IMG/VR virus record: IMGVR_UViG_3300008339_000659
Span: 1 to 20,318 of that record
Length of the DNA stretch: 20,318 nucleotides
Strand: one strand, 5' to 3'
Source: a virus
The position numbers and the translations under genes were made by a program. The notes beneath the pieces were generated by a model, which was not told where the DNA came from, searched no databases, and saw only the letters and a program-made list of their open reading frames with translations. Below, piece after piece: positions 14,018-20,318 of this stretch; position 1 is the first letter of the stretch; every line of letters starts with the position of its first letter.

Positions 14018-15487
14018 CTAAAGTCGAATTTTCTTGATATTGTAGTTGAACTTCTCTTTATTATATATCTTGATTCTTTCATCAAAATGTCTTAGGGTAT
14101 GGTTTCTGTAGGATTTCCAACATAGATCATCCGCAATATCAAATAAAATCACTGAATCTTTCGTATCTGACTTTCTAAGACCTCTACCAATCGATTGTAA
14201 TACTCTAATTACAGATTTTGATGGCGAAGCAAATACGATAGCATTGATGTTTCTTATATTTATGCCTGTACTGCATGTCCCATATGAGGCAACTAGAACA
14301 CTGTTTTTATGATTATCCACAACTTTTCTTATTTGTTCTCTTTCTTCGATATCTGTTTTTCCACTAATCATAAATGTTTCTTTTCCAGATTCCTTCTTTA
14401 TTTGATCATAGAGTGGTATTCCATGCTTATCAACATAATTGAATAAAACTAAAATATTTCCAGATATGTTTTTACATAATTTTGAAATAAAATTATTTCT
14501 TTTTTTGTTGCAAATCAACCATTCCATTTCATCAGCATATCTGGCTTTTTTAACACTTTCATATTCTTTTACATCGTAAGATAAAATTACAGAATTAATA
14601 TTCAATGTCGATAAGATCTTATCATCCATTAAATTTTTAGTTGTAGTTACAGAATGAACCCTACCAAATAGACCTTCTATTATCAGTTTATGTGCTTGTG
14701 TATTGTCTAGTGTACCAGTTGTACCGATTCTAAATGGAGTATTCAAAAGCTTTTTCATTATAGAAGATAGAGATTTAGCCTTATATAGATGGACTTCATC
14801 ACCAAAGATTCCATGATAATTTGAAAAATAATCGTGATCTTCTCTAAAGATACTTTGCCATGTTGAAATTGTTATTCTTTTAGATGATGTTTTTTCTTGT
14901 CCCTGAAAGATAAGATGAATTTGTCTTAAAAAATCCTTGTCTGAGTTTGAGTAATCTTTAAAATCAGAAGCAAGCTGAGTGACAAGACCTGTTGTTGGTA
15001 CAAGAATTAAATATTTTGTCGAATCAAAGTTTTCAAGTAAAAATTTTAATGTTAAATAGATTATTAGTGATTTTCCAGAACCTGTTGGGGAAACCAGTAG
15101 TATTCTATTATTTTTAATTGATTCTTTTACAGCACTAAGTTGATAATCGTGCGGTGTTATTTGCTTTTTATTTGAATATATAATTTGCTTATTTAACCAT
15201 TCGTCAATGTAAGAATCTTCAAATGGAATTTTTTCAAATCCATCAAGAGAGTATTGATACTTTCTTTCATTTAAAAAATGTTCTATATAATCAACCAATC
15301 CAGAATATATCGTCCTTGAAGCGTAGTTGAATAACTTTATAGTTCCATCCCATTTTTTCTTTTTAAATGCTGGAGTGTATTGATGATTTGGAACTTTGAA
15401 TGTAAAAAAAGATGAAATTTCTTTTGCGATAGAATCATCACAATGAACTTTTATAAAAACTTCATCTAGTTTTTCTATTCTTATCAT
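14018..15487 (-). CDS. uvsW: UvsW RNA/DNA helicase
   Basis: 489 residues from ATG 15487 (TGATG overlap with the uvsY stop; TTG at 15490 is less likely). Superfamily 2 motifs: SPTGSGKS (133-140), ILVPTTGLVTQLASDF (161-176), GDEVHL (229-234), GTTGTLD (255-261), and near the C-terminus VLVASYGTCSTGIN and QSIGRGLRK. The end, EKFNYNIKKIRL, matches T4 EKFNYVMKTVNL. UvsW unwinds R-loops and branched DNA, shutting off origin replication and promoting recombination-dependent forks. The P-loop here is canonical, whereas T4 has the atypical PTSAGRS. It is translationally coupled to uvsY, its recombination partner. Confidence 0.96.
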   Translation of the reverse strand: MIRIEKLDEVFIKVHCDDSIAKEISSFFTFKVPNHQYTPAFKKKKWDGTIKLFNYASRTIYSGLVDYIEHFLNERKYQYSLDGFEKIPFEDSYIDEWLNKQIIYSNKKQITPHDYQLSAVKESIKNNRILLVSPTGSGKSLIIYLTLKFLLENFDSTKYLILVPTTGLVTQLASDFKDYSNSDKDFLRQIHLIFQGQEKTSSKRITISTWQSIFREDHDYFSNYHGIFGDEVHLYKAKSLSSIMKKLLNTPFRIGTTGTLDNTQAHKLIIEGLFGRVHSVTTTKNLMDDKILSTLNINSVILSYDVKEYESVKKARYADEMEWLICNKKRNNFISKLCKNISGNILVLFNYVDKHGIPLYDQIKKESGKETFMISGKTDIEEREQIRKVVDNHKNSVLVASYGTCSTGINIRNINAIVFASPSKSVIRVLQSIGRGLRKSDTKDSVILFDIADDLCWKSYRNHTLRHFDERIKIYNKEKFNYNIKKIRL

Positions 15488-15921
15488 CAAACACCTTGTG
15501 TAAATTTAATCCAATCAATTGCAGCCCTTACAGACCACATTTTATTGGAAATTGCCTTTACAATTCCCTCAATGTAATTTACTTTTTCTTTTTGATATTC
15601 TATCTTCAAATTTAATTGACAGATATCATTATCACTTTCGATGAACTTGTCTAAGTCTTGTCTTATAAGAGAAAGTTCAAAGGCTTCCCAATTTAATTCA
15701 GCCAATCTTTCTTCACTCATTTTTCCAGAGTAATATAACCATTTATCTCTTTTTAATTTTGATAAATCGGTTTCGTACTTTGAAAGTATAAGTTTTTCAT
15801 CAAACAAAATGCAAAGATATTTGTTATGTTGCTGTGGTATAACAGTAGCTTCATAATCTAAATTTGTTTTATCGATGGAAAGATCTTTATCTGCTTCTTT
15901 TTTAATTTCATCTAAATTCAT
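15487..15921 (-). CDS. uvsY: Recombination mediator UvsY
   Basis: 144 residues (T4: 137). The N-terminus LDEIKKEADKDLSIDKTNLD followed by YEA parallels T4 LEDLQEELKKDVFIDSTKLQYEA, and LKRDKWLYYSGK parallels KARLDYYSGR. The C-terminus VKAISNKMWSVRAAIDWIKF matches the T4 helix LDAIKSRGFAIKHIQDMRAF. UvsY forms hexamers that load UvsX recombinase on gp32-covered single-stranded DNA. It lies one base after the following structural gene's stop and overlaps uvsW, the same pairing as in other T4-like phages. Confidence 0.93.
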   Translation of the reverse strand: MNLDEIKKEADKDLSIDKTNLDYEATVIPQQHNKYLCILFDEKLILSKYETDLSKLKRDKWLYYSGKMSEERLAELNWEAFELSLIRQDLDKFIESDNDICQLNLKIEYQKEKVNYIEGIVKAISNKMWSVRAAIDWIKFTQGV

Positions 15922-15922
15922 A

Positions 15923-16489
15923 TTAAATAGTATAATCTTTCAATATATCAAAATGTGTATAGTTAAAAATGACAGATGCAATAACTGGATCTGTATCTGG
16001 TGAAGTTACATCAAAATCCAAACCAGACAAAAATGATGGAAATATATTGTAATACTTAAATGATATTATTGGTCTATAATTATTATTTAAAATTAAGAGA
16101 ATAGCACTTGATGTCTTATGAATTTCACTTAATCTCTCTTTATTATTTACCCACGGTGCTATTTTTTGCATCCAATCTAATATCTCTTTGTAATTTACCA
16201 TATTCTCATCAACTGGAAAACTTAACTGTATATCTTCGACAATATATCGATTTCCAGGTCTTACCATTTCTATTCCAGTTGGAGTAGATTGAATTGATTG
16301 ACCTAAACTCAAAGATGGTAAATTTACTCTCTGAGCAAAGTATGTTACAGTTGGACATCTGCTTAAAATAAAAATAAATTTATTTTGTAATAGATAATTT
16401 CTATTTTCTGGAATCACTGGATTTTTTGCTAAGAAATCTCCAGGTAATTCTTTTTTGATATCGTCTGGTATATTGCTCGGATTGAACAT
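15923..16489 (-). CDS. Tail-tube-fold structural protein, probably gp3-like tail completion/sheath stabiliser
   Basis: 188 residues (T4 gp3: 176). NKFIFILSRCPTVTYFAQRV (36-55), then NLPSLSLG and a later EDIQLSFPVDENMVNYKEIL are a pattern repeated in tail-tube-related proteins of marine T4-like phages, where a strand pair around 'FxLxRxPxVxxFxQxxxLPxLxxG' is followed by 'VDExxxNYxEIxxW'. The C-terminus GLDFDVTSPDTDPVIASVIF completes the barrel. In cyanophages the gene between 23 and uvsY is annotated as gp3, which ends the tail tube, so the call leans on position. The ATG at 16489 follows a late promoter box by five bases and has no Shine-Dalgarno. Confidence 0.6.
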   Translation of the reverse strand: MFNPSNIPDDIKKELPGDFLAKNPVIPENRNYLLQNKFIFILSRCPTVTYFAQRVNLPSLSLGQSIQSTPTGIEMVRPGNRYIVEDIQLSFPVDENMVNYKEILDWMQKIAPWVNNKERLSEIHKTSSAILLILNNNYRPIISFKYYNIFPSFLSGLDFDVTSPDTDPVIASVIFNYTHFDILKDYTI

Positions 16490-16494
16490 AATAG

Positions 16495-16502
16495 TATTTA
16501 TA
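16495..16502 (-). promoter_or_regulatory. T4-type late promoter
   Basis: The minus strand reads TATAAATACTATT, a full match to the extended T4 late consensus, and the next three bases are the ATG of the 15923-16489 gene. With the usual start distance transcription would begin on that A. The box directly follows the terminator stem, so the T-rich tail and promoter share bases. Confidence 0.85.
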
Positions 16503-16506
16503 AAGA

Positions 16507-16534
16507 AACAGGCTGGTCTTTCGACCAGCCTGTT
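16507..16534 (-). terminator. Rho-independent terminator behind gp23
   Basis: AACAGGCTGGTC (16507-16518) and GACCAGCCTGTT (16523-16534) form a perfect 12-base stem. On the minus-strand RNA the loop is GAAA, a stable GNRA tetraloop, and TCTTTAT follows. It lies 18 bases after the gp23 stop. It should separate the abundant capsid message from the tail/recombination genes and protect its 3' end. Confidence 0.9.
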
Positions 16535-16552
16535 CGTTAAGACTTACTCCGA

Positions 16553-17980
16553 TCAGCCTTCTCTACCGTGGAGGCTCTTGACTCTGGTTAGACGGTAGTA
16601 AACATTGCTGTTTAGATCTAGACCATCTGTGAGTGCGTTTGAGCCAGCGAAGCTTGTTTGACCCTTGGCGAATGGATTTGCAACCATTCCGTAACGAGTC
16701 TTGAAGCCAATCTTTGGTTGGAAGGTATCTTGACCGACTGCTCTTACCATTTGGAGAGGAACATATGGGCAGTAGAACATACCAGCGTCATATGGTGAGG
16801 TTCCCTTGTATCCAACGAGGAAGAAGTCAACTCCTGCTGGGACGAATGGATCGATATAGACCTTATAGCGACCATTGAGGACTCCAGCAAAGACATTTCC
16901 AGTATCATCAACGCTTAGGTTGACATTGAGTGCTGGTGAGATATTGAGGAATCCACCCATTGCAAGTGCTGATGCAACATCTGCGCTGCAAAGGATGAAG
17001 TTACCTTTACCTCTACGAGTTTCCTTGGCGATAACATTTGCTTCGCGTTCGATCTGATACATAAGACCACGATAGCGTTCTGCTGACCAACGACCGTCTG
17101 AGTCTTCGGTTAGATTGTAGCTACCAGCAAGATCGAGTCCAGTTTGCTGTGAACCTGTCTTGGCAACAGTGTAAACTGCGCGTAGAATTTCTCTGTTGAT
17201 TTCGTTGAGAATTTCAACTGAGAGAATGTTCGCAAGTTCAGATTCGGCATCAAGACCATGAACAGCCTTAAGATCTTGAGCAAGTTCGGTTGTATATTCT
17301 GCCTTGAGTGCTCTTGTACGGGCTTGTACTGCAACGCGCTCAATGCTGAAGGCCATTTCCTTGAACTTAGGATCGCTAGCATCACTTCCGCCGAGTTTTT
17401 CAGCATCAGCGGTAAGGAATCCACGGAATCTCTCAAATAGATTCTTACGAGTAATAGCTGTTAGTGTAGCACCAGTGTTTGTTCCTAAACCAAAGGGGTT
17501 GGTATAGGTTGAACCTTCTGTGGTATTATTATTACCAGTTGAACCAGAAACACCAGAGAAAGATGCAATTGGTTCATCATACATTGCTTCTAGACCAGCT
17601 GGACCATCGTACTTAGCTCTGAAGGCAAAGATTAGACCAGTTGGTGCAGTCATTGGTTGAACGCTTGCAATGTCGTAAGCAACAACATTTGGCATTGCAC
17701 GGCGAACGAGGCTGATTAGGATTGGGTCATAACCAGCAAGGCTTCCGTTTGCTGAAGCAGCTTGAGTGACTGAGAAACCACCACCCATTGAGTTGGTTGG
17801 TGCAGCTTCTGTAAGAAGTTGGTTTCTTTCTTCTGCTAAAGCTCTCTTTTGATTTTCTAGAAGAACGGCGGTTGTTCTTCTTCTATGAATGTCCTCAATC
17901 TTTGTTAGTTCTGGATGGTCAATGAGTGGTGACCATTTTTCTAAAAGTGTGTCGTATGGTGTAGTTCCGTTAAAATCCAT
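16553..17980 (-). CDS. 23: Major capsid protein gp23
   Basis: 475 residues (T4 precursor: 521). Aligns with T4 gp23 throughout: SLVRRAMPNVVAYDIASVQP followed by MTAPTGLIFAFRAKY; LKAEYTTELAQDLKAVHGLD; LNEINREILRAVY; FAGVLNGRYKVYIDPF; VGYKGTSPYDAGMFYCPYVP; GFKTRYGMVANPFA. It forms the hexamers of the head. The N-terminal about 58 residues are a charged propeptide; LLTE (55-58) fits the gp21 cleavage rule (L/I-x-E), giving a mature end at AAPTN. A late promoter box and AGGAGA precede the start. Its codon use is visibly richer in G and C than its neighbours, as expected for the most abundant virion protein. Confidence 0.98.
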   Translation of the reverse strand: MDFNGTTPYDTLLEKWSPLIDHPELTKIEDIHRRRTTAVLLENQKRALAEERNQLLTEAAPTNSMGGGFSVTQAASANGSLAGYDPILISLVRRAMPNVVAYDIASVQPMTAPTGLIFAFRAKYDGPAGLEAMYDEPIASFSGVSGSTGNNNTTEGSTYTNPFGLGTNTGATLTAITRKNLFERFRGFLTADAEKLGGSDASDPKFKEMAFSIERVAVQARTRALKAEYTTELAQDLKAVHGLDAESELANILSVEILNEINREILRAVYTVAKTGSQQTGLDLAGSYNLTEDSDGRWSAERYRGLMYQIEREANVIAKETRRGKGNFILCSADVASALAMGGFLNISPALNVNLSVDDTGNVFAGVLNGRYKVYIDPFVPAGVDFFLVGYKGTSPYDAGMFYCPYVPLQMVRAVGQDTFQPKIGFKTRYGMVANPFAKGQTSFAGSNALTDGLDLNSNVYYRLTRVKSLHGREG

Positions 17981-18000
17981 TTCTATATTCTCCTATTTTT

Positions 18001-18008
18001 TATTTATA
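18001..18008 (-). promoter_or_regulatory. T4-type late promoter for gp23
   Basis: The minus strand reads TATAAATA directly after the gp22 stop, 20 bases before the gp23 ATG, with AGGAGA in the leader. Distance and leader are typical of T4 late genes. It lets gp23 be made in excess over the scaffold. Confidence 0.88.
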
Positions 18009-18950
18009 TTATTTGACTTTTGGATTTGATGCCTTTAATTGCTTGCTGATTGACTGAACATAAATGCTCATATCTTCATTTAGATTAACTGGAGCAATCT
18101 GATCACTTTCCATGATTGAGGATTGTGCTGATTGGGTTGGTTTTGTTTCACCATTTAGATATGATTCCTTTATGATTTTAATTTTATCTCTGTATTGATC
18201 TAAAGAATCAAAGTTGATTCCTTCCGATAGAGATGCAATTTTTTCAATTTCAGTATCAGCAAGTCCTGCTGTTTCTTCGAAGAAGATGTTTAAGCACTTT
18301 GCTACTGCTACTTCTTCATTGAGGGCCATATTTTCTTGAATTAGCTTGTTCATTGATTCTTGAAGTTCGTTGTGTTCATCGAATAGTTCATCAACGATAT
18401 CAACTTTGTCTTCTGGAATGTCAACATAGCTGTTTTCAAATAGATCCTTTAGACCACGCATAAAGTTTTCAGCAATTTCTGTTCTGAAGCCTTGCTCTAC
18501 TTGTAGTCTATTTTCTTCCATCCATTCATTAATAGCGTATGAAAGATATTCATCAATTGATTCTGTTAGTGTTGAAGCGACAGACTCCGTTTGCTCTGCG
18601 ATTAATTCTTCAGATGCTTGAAGGATTGCTTGCTCAACGATTGAGATTTTTTCATTTAAAGCTGCTTCAAAAATAACGGCAGCTCTTTGCTTAAATTCGT
18701 CCGATAAATCTTGTCCTTCAAATAAAGCATTGATATAGTCGGTTATATCTAACTCAACACTTTCTTCCATCTGTGCTCCCATTGTCTGATCAGTGCCACC
18801 AGCATTTGAAACTCCTGCTGGAGAAAGGGATGCCATATTCTTTTTAGCATCTCCGTCCTTTGCTATTGCTTTTGCAAACATTGGAGTCACTCCGTTGGAC
18901 GAAAATGTTCCTTTTCCACTCTCATCATGTACATCTTTATTTCCTTGCAT
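18009..18950 (-). CDS. 22: Prohead scaffold/core protein gp22
   Basis: 313 residues (T4: 269). Acidic, helical and coiled-coil-rich. LSDEFKQRAAVIFEAALNEK (about 81-100) matches T4 ISPEAKETFGTVFEATVKQH, and EDKVDIVDELFDEHNELQES matches the T4 PEESVDVVAEMEEELQEHKEE region. It ends with LNEDMSIYVQSISKQLKA, like T4 IVSVYAKVASRF. It builds the internal core of the prohead and is cut to peptides by gp21. The first about 60 residues (glycine- and serine-rich, GKGTFSSNGVTPMFAK) are an extension with no T4 counterpart. GGAG lies nine bases before the ATG, and a late box lies 21 bases upstream. Confidence 0.93.
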   Translation of the reverse strand: MQGNKDVHDESGKGTFSSNGVTPMFAKAIAKDGDAKKNMASLSPAGVSNAGGTDQTMGAQMEESVELDITDYINALFEGQDLSDEFKQRAAVIFEAALNEKISIVEQAILQASEELIAEQTESVASTLTESIDEYLSYAINEWMEENRLQVEQGFRTEIAENFMRGLKDLFENSYVDIPEDKVDIVDELFDEHNELQESMNKLIQENMALNEEVAVAKCLNIFFEETAGLADTEIEKIASLSEGINFDSLDQYRDKIKIIKESYLNGETKPTQSAQSSIMESDQIAPVNLNEDMSIYVQSISKQLKASNPKVK

Positions 18951-18971
18951 ATTTTTCTCCGTGTTTTATAT

Positions 18972-18979
18972 TATTTATA
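18972..18979 (-). promoter_or_regulatory. T4-type late promoter for gp22
   Basis: The minus strand reads TATAAATA, 21 bases before the gp22 ATG, with GGAG in the leader. It lies in the 70-base gap after the 19021-19746 gene; no hairpin terminator is seen in that gap. Confidence 0.82.
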
Positions 18980-19020
18980 TAATTAATTTTTTTAACAATT
19001 TTGTATGTAACATTAAATTA

Positions 19021-19746
19021 TTATCTCAGTCGTCTATTTGTACGAGGGGTAACTATACCAGCTCGTATTTCAGCTTCTTGAGTACCTGTTCTGCGTCTAT
19101 TCAATTCGTTCTTTATATCTCTTATATCATCTTCTCTGGTTTTTGGTACAATATTAGTTGGTGGTCCAGAAACTGGAATTTTTACTCCATTTGTTGGCTG
19201 TTTTGACATATTTCTTCTTACATAATTTGAAGCTTTTATACCCCTATACACTCCAGTTAAAACTCTCGGCAGGACTGTTGTTAGTCCAGCAGCAAACAGA
19301 GATTTTATTCCACCAGTAGCTATATTTGTAACAGTTCCCATAGCACCACTTGGACCAATAGTTGAACCTTGACTCAAAGAACCTTGAATATTTCTTTTGA
19401 TTCCAGATACTACAGTACCACCAATAGTTTTTTGTGGTCTATATTTTATTCTTTTAGTTACAATTCCAGAATTAACGGTTCCTGCTTCTGGCTCATCTGT
19501 TCCAGAAGTTGTTGGTGTATTTGATACTGTACTTTGTGGTTCATTTTCTAAATCTCCACGAAAAGGACCAGATGGAATTCTCCAATTTTGTGGAAATTGA
19601 AATCTTTGAGTTGCTTTTCTTCTGGCTATAGCCTGTAGACTATTATTGCCAGATAATTCTTTTCTAATACCCTGAGCAATTAAACCTAATCTACCTAAAT
19701 TAGAATAATTAACTTCATCTAGAGATATATTTTTTGAAAAACTCAT
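19021..19746 (-). CDS. Hypothetical basic protein in the prohead operon (241 aa)
   Basis: 241 residues, unrecognised. The composition is unusual: rich in G, T, S, P, R and N, with little acidic content. NIATGGIKSLFAAGLTTVLP (about 141-160) is a moderately hydrophobic glycine-rich stretch, possibly a membrane-active or amphipathic segment, and many R/K residues flank it. The end is REDDIRDIKNELNRRR, a charged helix, then a basic tail RTNRRLR. The start is preceded by AGAGGAATTTA overlapping the gp21 stop. In T4 genes 21 and 22 are adjacent, so this is an insertion in the head-core unit. A minor prohead or DNA-binding internal protein is a plausible guess. Confidence 0.8.
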   Translation of the reverse strand: MSFSKNISLDEVNYSNLGRLGLIAQGIRKELSGNNSLQAIARRKATQRFQFPQNWRIPSGPFRGDLENEPQSTVSNTPTTSGTDEPEAGTVNSGIVTKRIKYRPQKTIGGTVVSGIKRNIQGSLSQGSTIGPSGAMGTVTNIATGGIKSLFAAGLTTVLPRVLTGVYRGIKASNYVRRNMSKQPTNGVKIPVSGPPTNIVPKTREDDIRDIKNELNRRRTGTQEAEIRAGIVTPRTNRRLR

Positions 19747-20318
19747 TAAATTCCTCTCATGAATCTTTCGAATATTTCAAGAGCTTTATTTTCGTAATCT
19801 TTAGCTGAAATCTTTTTAATTTCTTTGTGAAATTTTTCTATTTCTTGTTCTTTTAAAAGACCATTATCCCAGACCCATTCCTTGCCTTCCAATATTCCGT
19901 TTACGAAAGCTTGTGGGGCTGATGGATCTGAAACGATGTCTATTGCGGAAAGAGTAAAATCTGATTGAACCTCATTGATTTCATTTACTTTTTTAAGGCT
20001 TCCCATACCCCTTGAAGAAACTCCAAGCAAAGCACCTTCATCTATTAAAGATTTAACAATCTTTCCCATTGGAGTATCTAAAACTTTAGCTTTACCGTAA
20101 AAGTTATTTCCATCCTGATTAAGTTCTACTATCATGTGGGACACACGATCAAGATTAACTGTTGGACCAGATGGATGATTTAGTTCACCTAAAGCTCTTT
20201 TCTTATTTACATATTCTTTGAGGTATCTTTTACACTCATTTTCTAGAATATTGACAGAATAGCGTCTACCGTTTCTATTTACGGTTTCAGCCTGCATCAT
20301 TATTCCTTCAATGAAATA
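19746..20318 (-). CDS. 21: Prohead core protease gp21, N-terminus outside window (partial)
   Basis: 190 residues are visible and the frame stays open to the right edge, so the first 35-40 residues (by comparison with T4, 212 aa) are missing. The ATGs near 20300 are internal: the upstream codons read YFIEGIMMQAETVNRNGRRY, matching T4 YIEGIFMQAEVVNRNKRLYP. ALGELNHPSGP holds the catalytic His and LLGVSSRGMGSL holds the nucleophilic Ser of this herpesvirus-type serine protease; DIVSDPSAPQAF follows. It cleaves scaffold, core proteins and the gp23 propeptide during head maturation. The stop overlaps the next gene's ATG by one base. Confidence 0.95.
   Translation of the reverse strand, partial: YFIEGIMMQAETVNRNGRRYSVNILENECKRYLKEYVNKKRALGELNHPSGPTVNLDRVSHMIVELNQDGNNFYGKAKVLDTPMGKIVKSLIDEGALLGVSSRGMGSLKKVNEINEVQSDFTLSAIDIVSDPSAPQAFVNGILEGKEWVWDNGLLKEQEIEKFHKEIKKISAKDYENKALEIFERFMRGI

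Noticed and set aside
13399-14037. Two plus-strand frames downstream of the rightward promoter
   Set aside because: Both are antisense to the Sm-like gene, start over 130 bases from the promoter, lack a ribosome site and encode low-complexity hydrophobic peptides.
17110-17436. Minus-strand frame of 108 codons inside gp23
   Set aside because: Out-of-frame shadow of the capsid gene, without its own start signals.
18793-19206. Plus-strand frame of 137 codons with hydrophobic stretches
   Set aside because: Antisense to gp22 and the 241-residue gene; the F/I/S-rich translation is what AT-rich antisense produces; no ribosome binding site.
1-20318. tRNA genes, CRISPR arrays, insertion sequences, integrase or attachment sites, photosynthesis genes
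   Set aside because: Looked for on both strands by eye; no cloverleaf, regular repeat array, transposase-like protein or host-derived metabolic gene was seen.

Overview
The window is part of the genome of a T4-like tailed phage (contractile-tailed myovirus). It carries the T4 core genes in one contiguous, leftward-transcribed block. In transcription order, right to left, these are prohead protease gp21, scaffold gp22, major capsid gp23, a tail-tube-fold protein (gp3-like), UvsY, UvsW, late sigma gp55, recombination nuclease gp47/gp46, sliding clamp gp45, clamp loader gp44/gp62 and RegA. The order uvsY-uvsW-55-47-46-45-44-62-regA next to 21-22-23 is what I know from marine T4-like phages (cyanomyoviruses and pelagimyophage relatives). 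The DNA is very AT-rich and there are no photosynthesis genes here, so the host cannot be fixed from this window. A low-GC bacterial host is likely.

Layout by coordinate. 1-6776 is a packed cluster of ten genes: eight glycosyltransferase-like genes or fragments, one DUF5672-type transferase-like gene and one SAM-methyltransferase-like gene, mostly overlapping by 1-20 bases. It sits directly behind regA, where T4 has DNA polymerase gene 43. 6781-9250 holds regA, 62, 44 and 45. 9271-9780 holds two small extra genes. 9777-13171 holds 46, a 42-codon overlapping gene, 47 and 55. 13172-13298 is the only sizeable intergenic stretch in the replication block; it holds two back-to-back sigma70-type promoters. 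13299-15921 holds an Sm-like-domain protein, uvsW and uvsY. 15923-20318 holds the head/tail genes. Every credible gene is on the minus strand.

How it works together: gp55 with the gp45 clamp should direct late transcription. Exact copies of the T4 late promoter box (TATAAATA on the minus strand) lie upstream of gp22, gp23, the gp3-like gene and, notably, in the middle of the glycosyltransferase cluster; a further copy lies upstream of regA. A strong GNRA-loop hairpin terminator behind gp23 merges into the late promoter of the next gene. gp46/47, UvsY and UvsW supply recombination-dependent replication, and gp44/62/45 supply the clamp machinery. The sugar-transfer cluster is probably, at least in part, a late function (virion, DNA or cell-surface glycan modification).

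The points most worth a second look are: a perfect-consensus promoter facing the 'wrong' way next to gene 55; late promoters whose predicted start coincides with the start codon (leaderless mRNAs); the glycan cluster in the polymerase slot; a tail-fibre-like mini-protein between 46 and 45; an unrecognised 241-residue gene inserted between protease and scaffold; and a gp55 with a lysine tail in place of the expected clamp-binding C-terminus.
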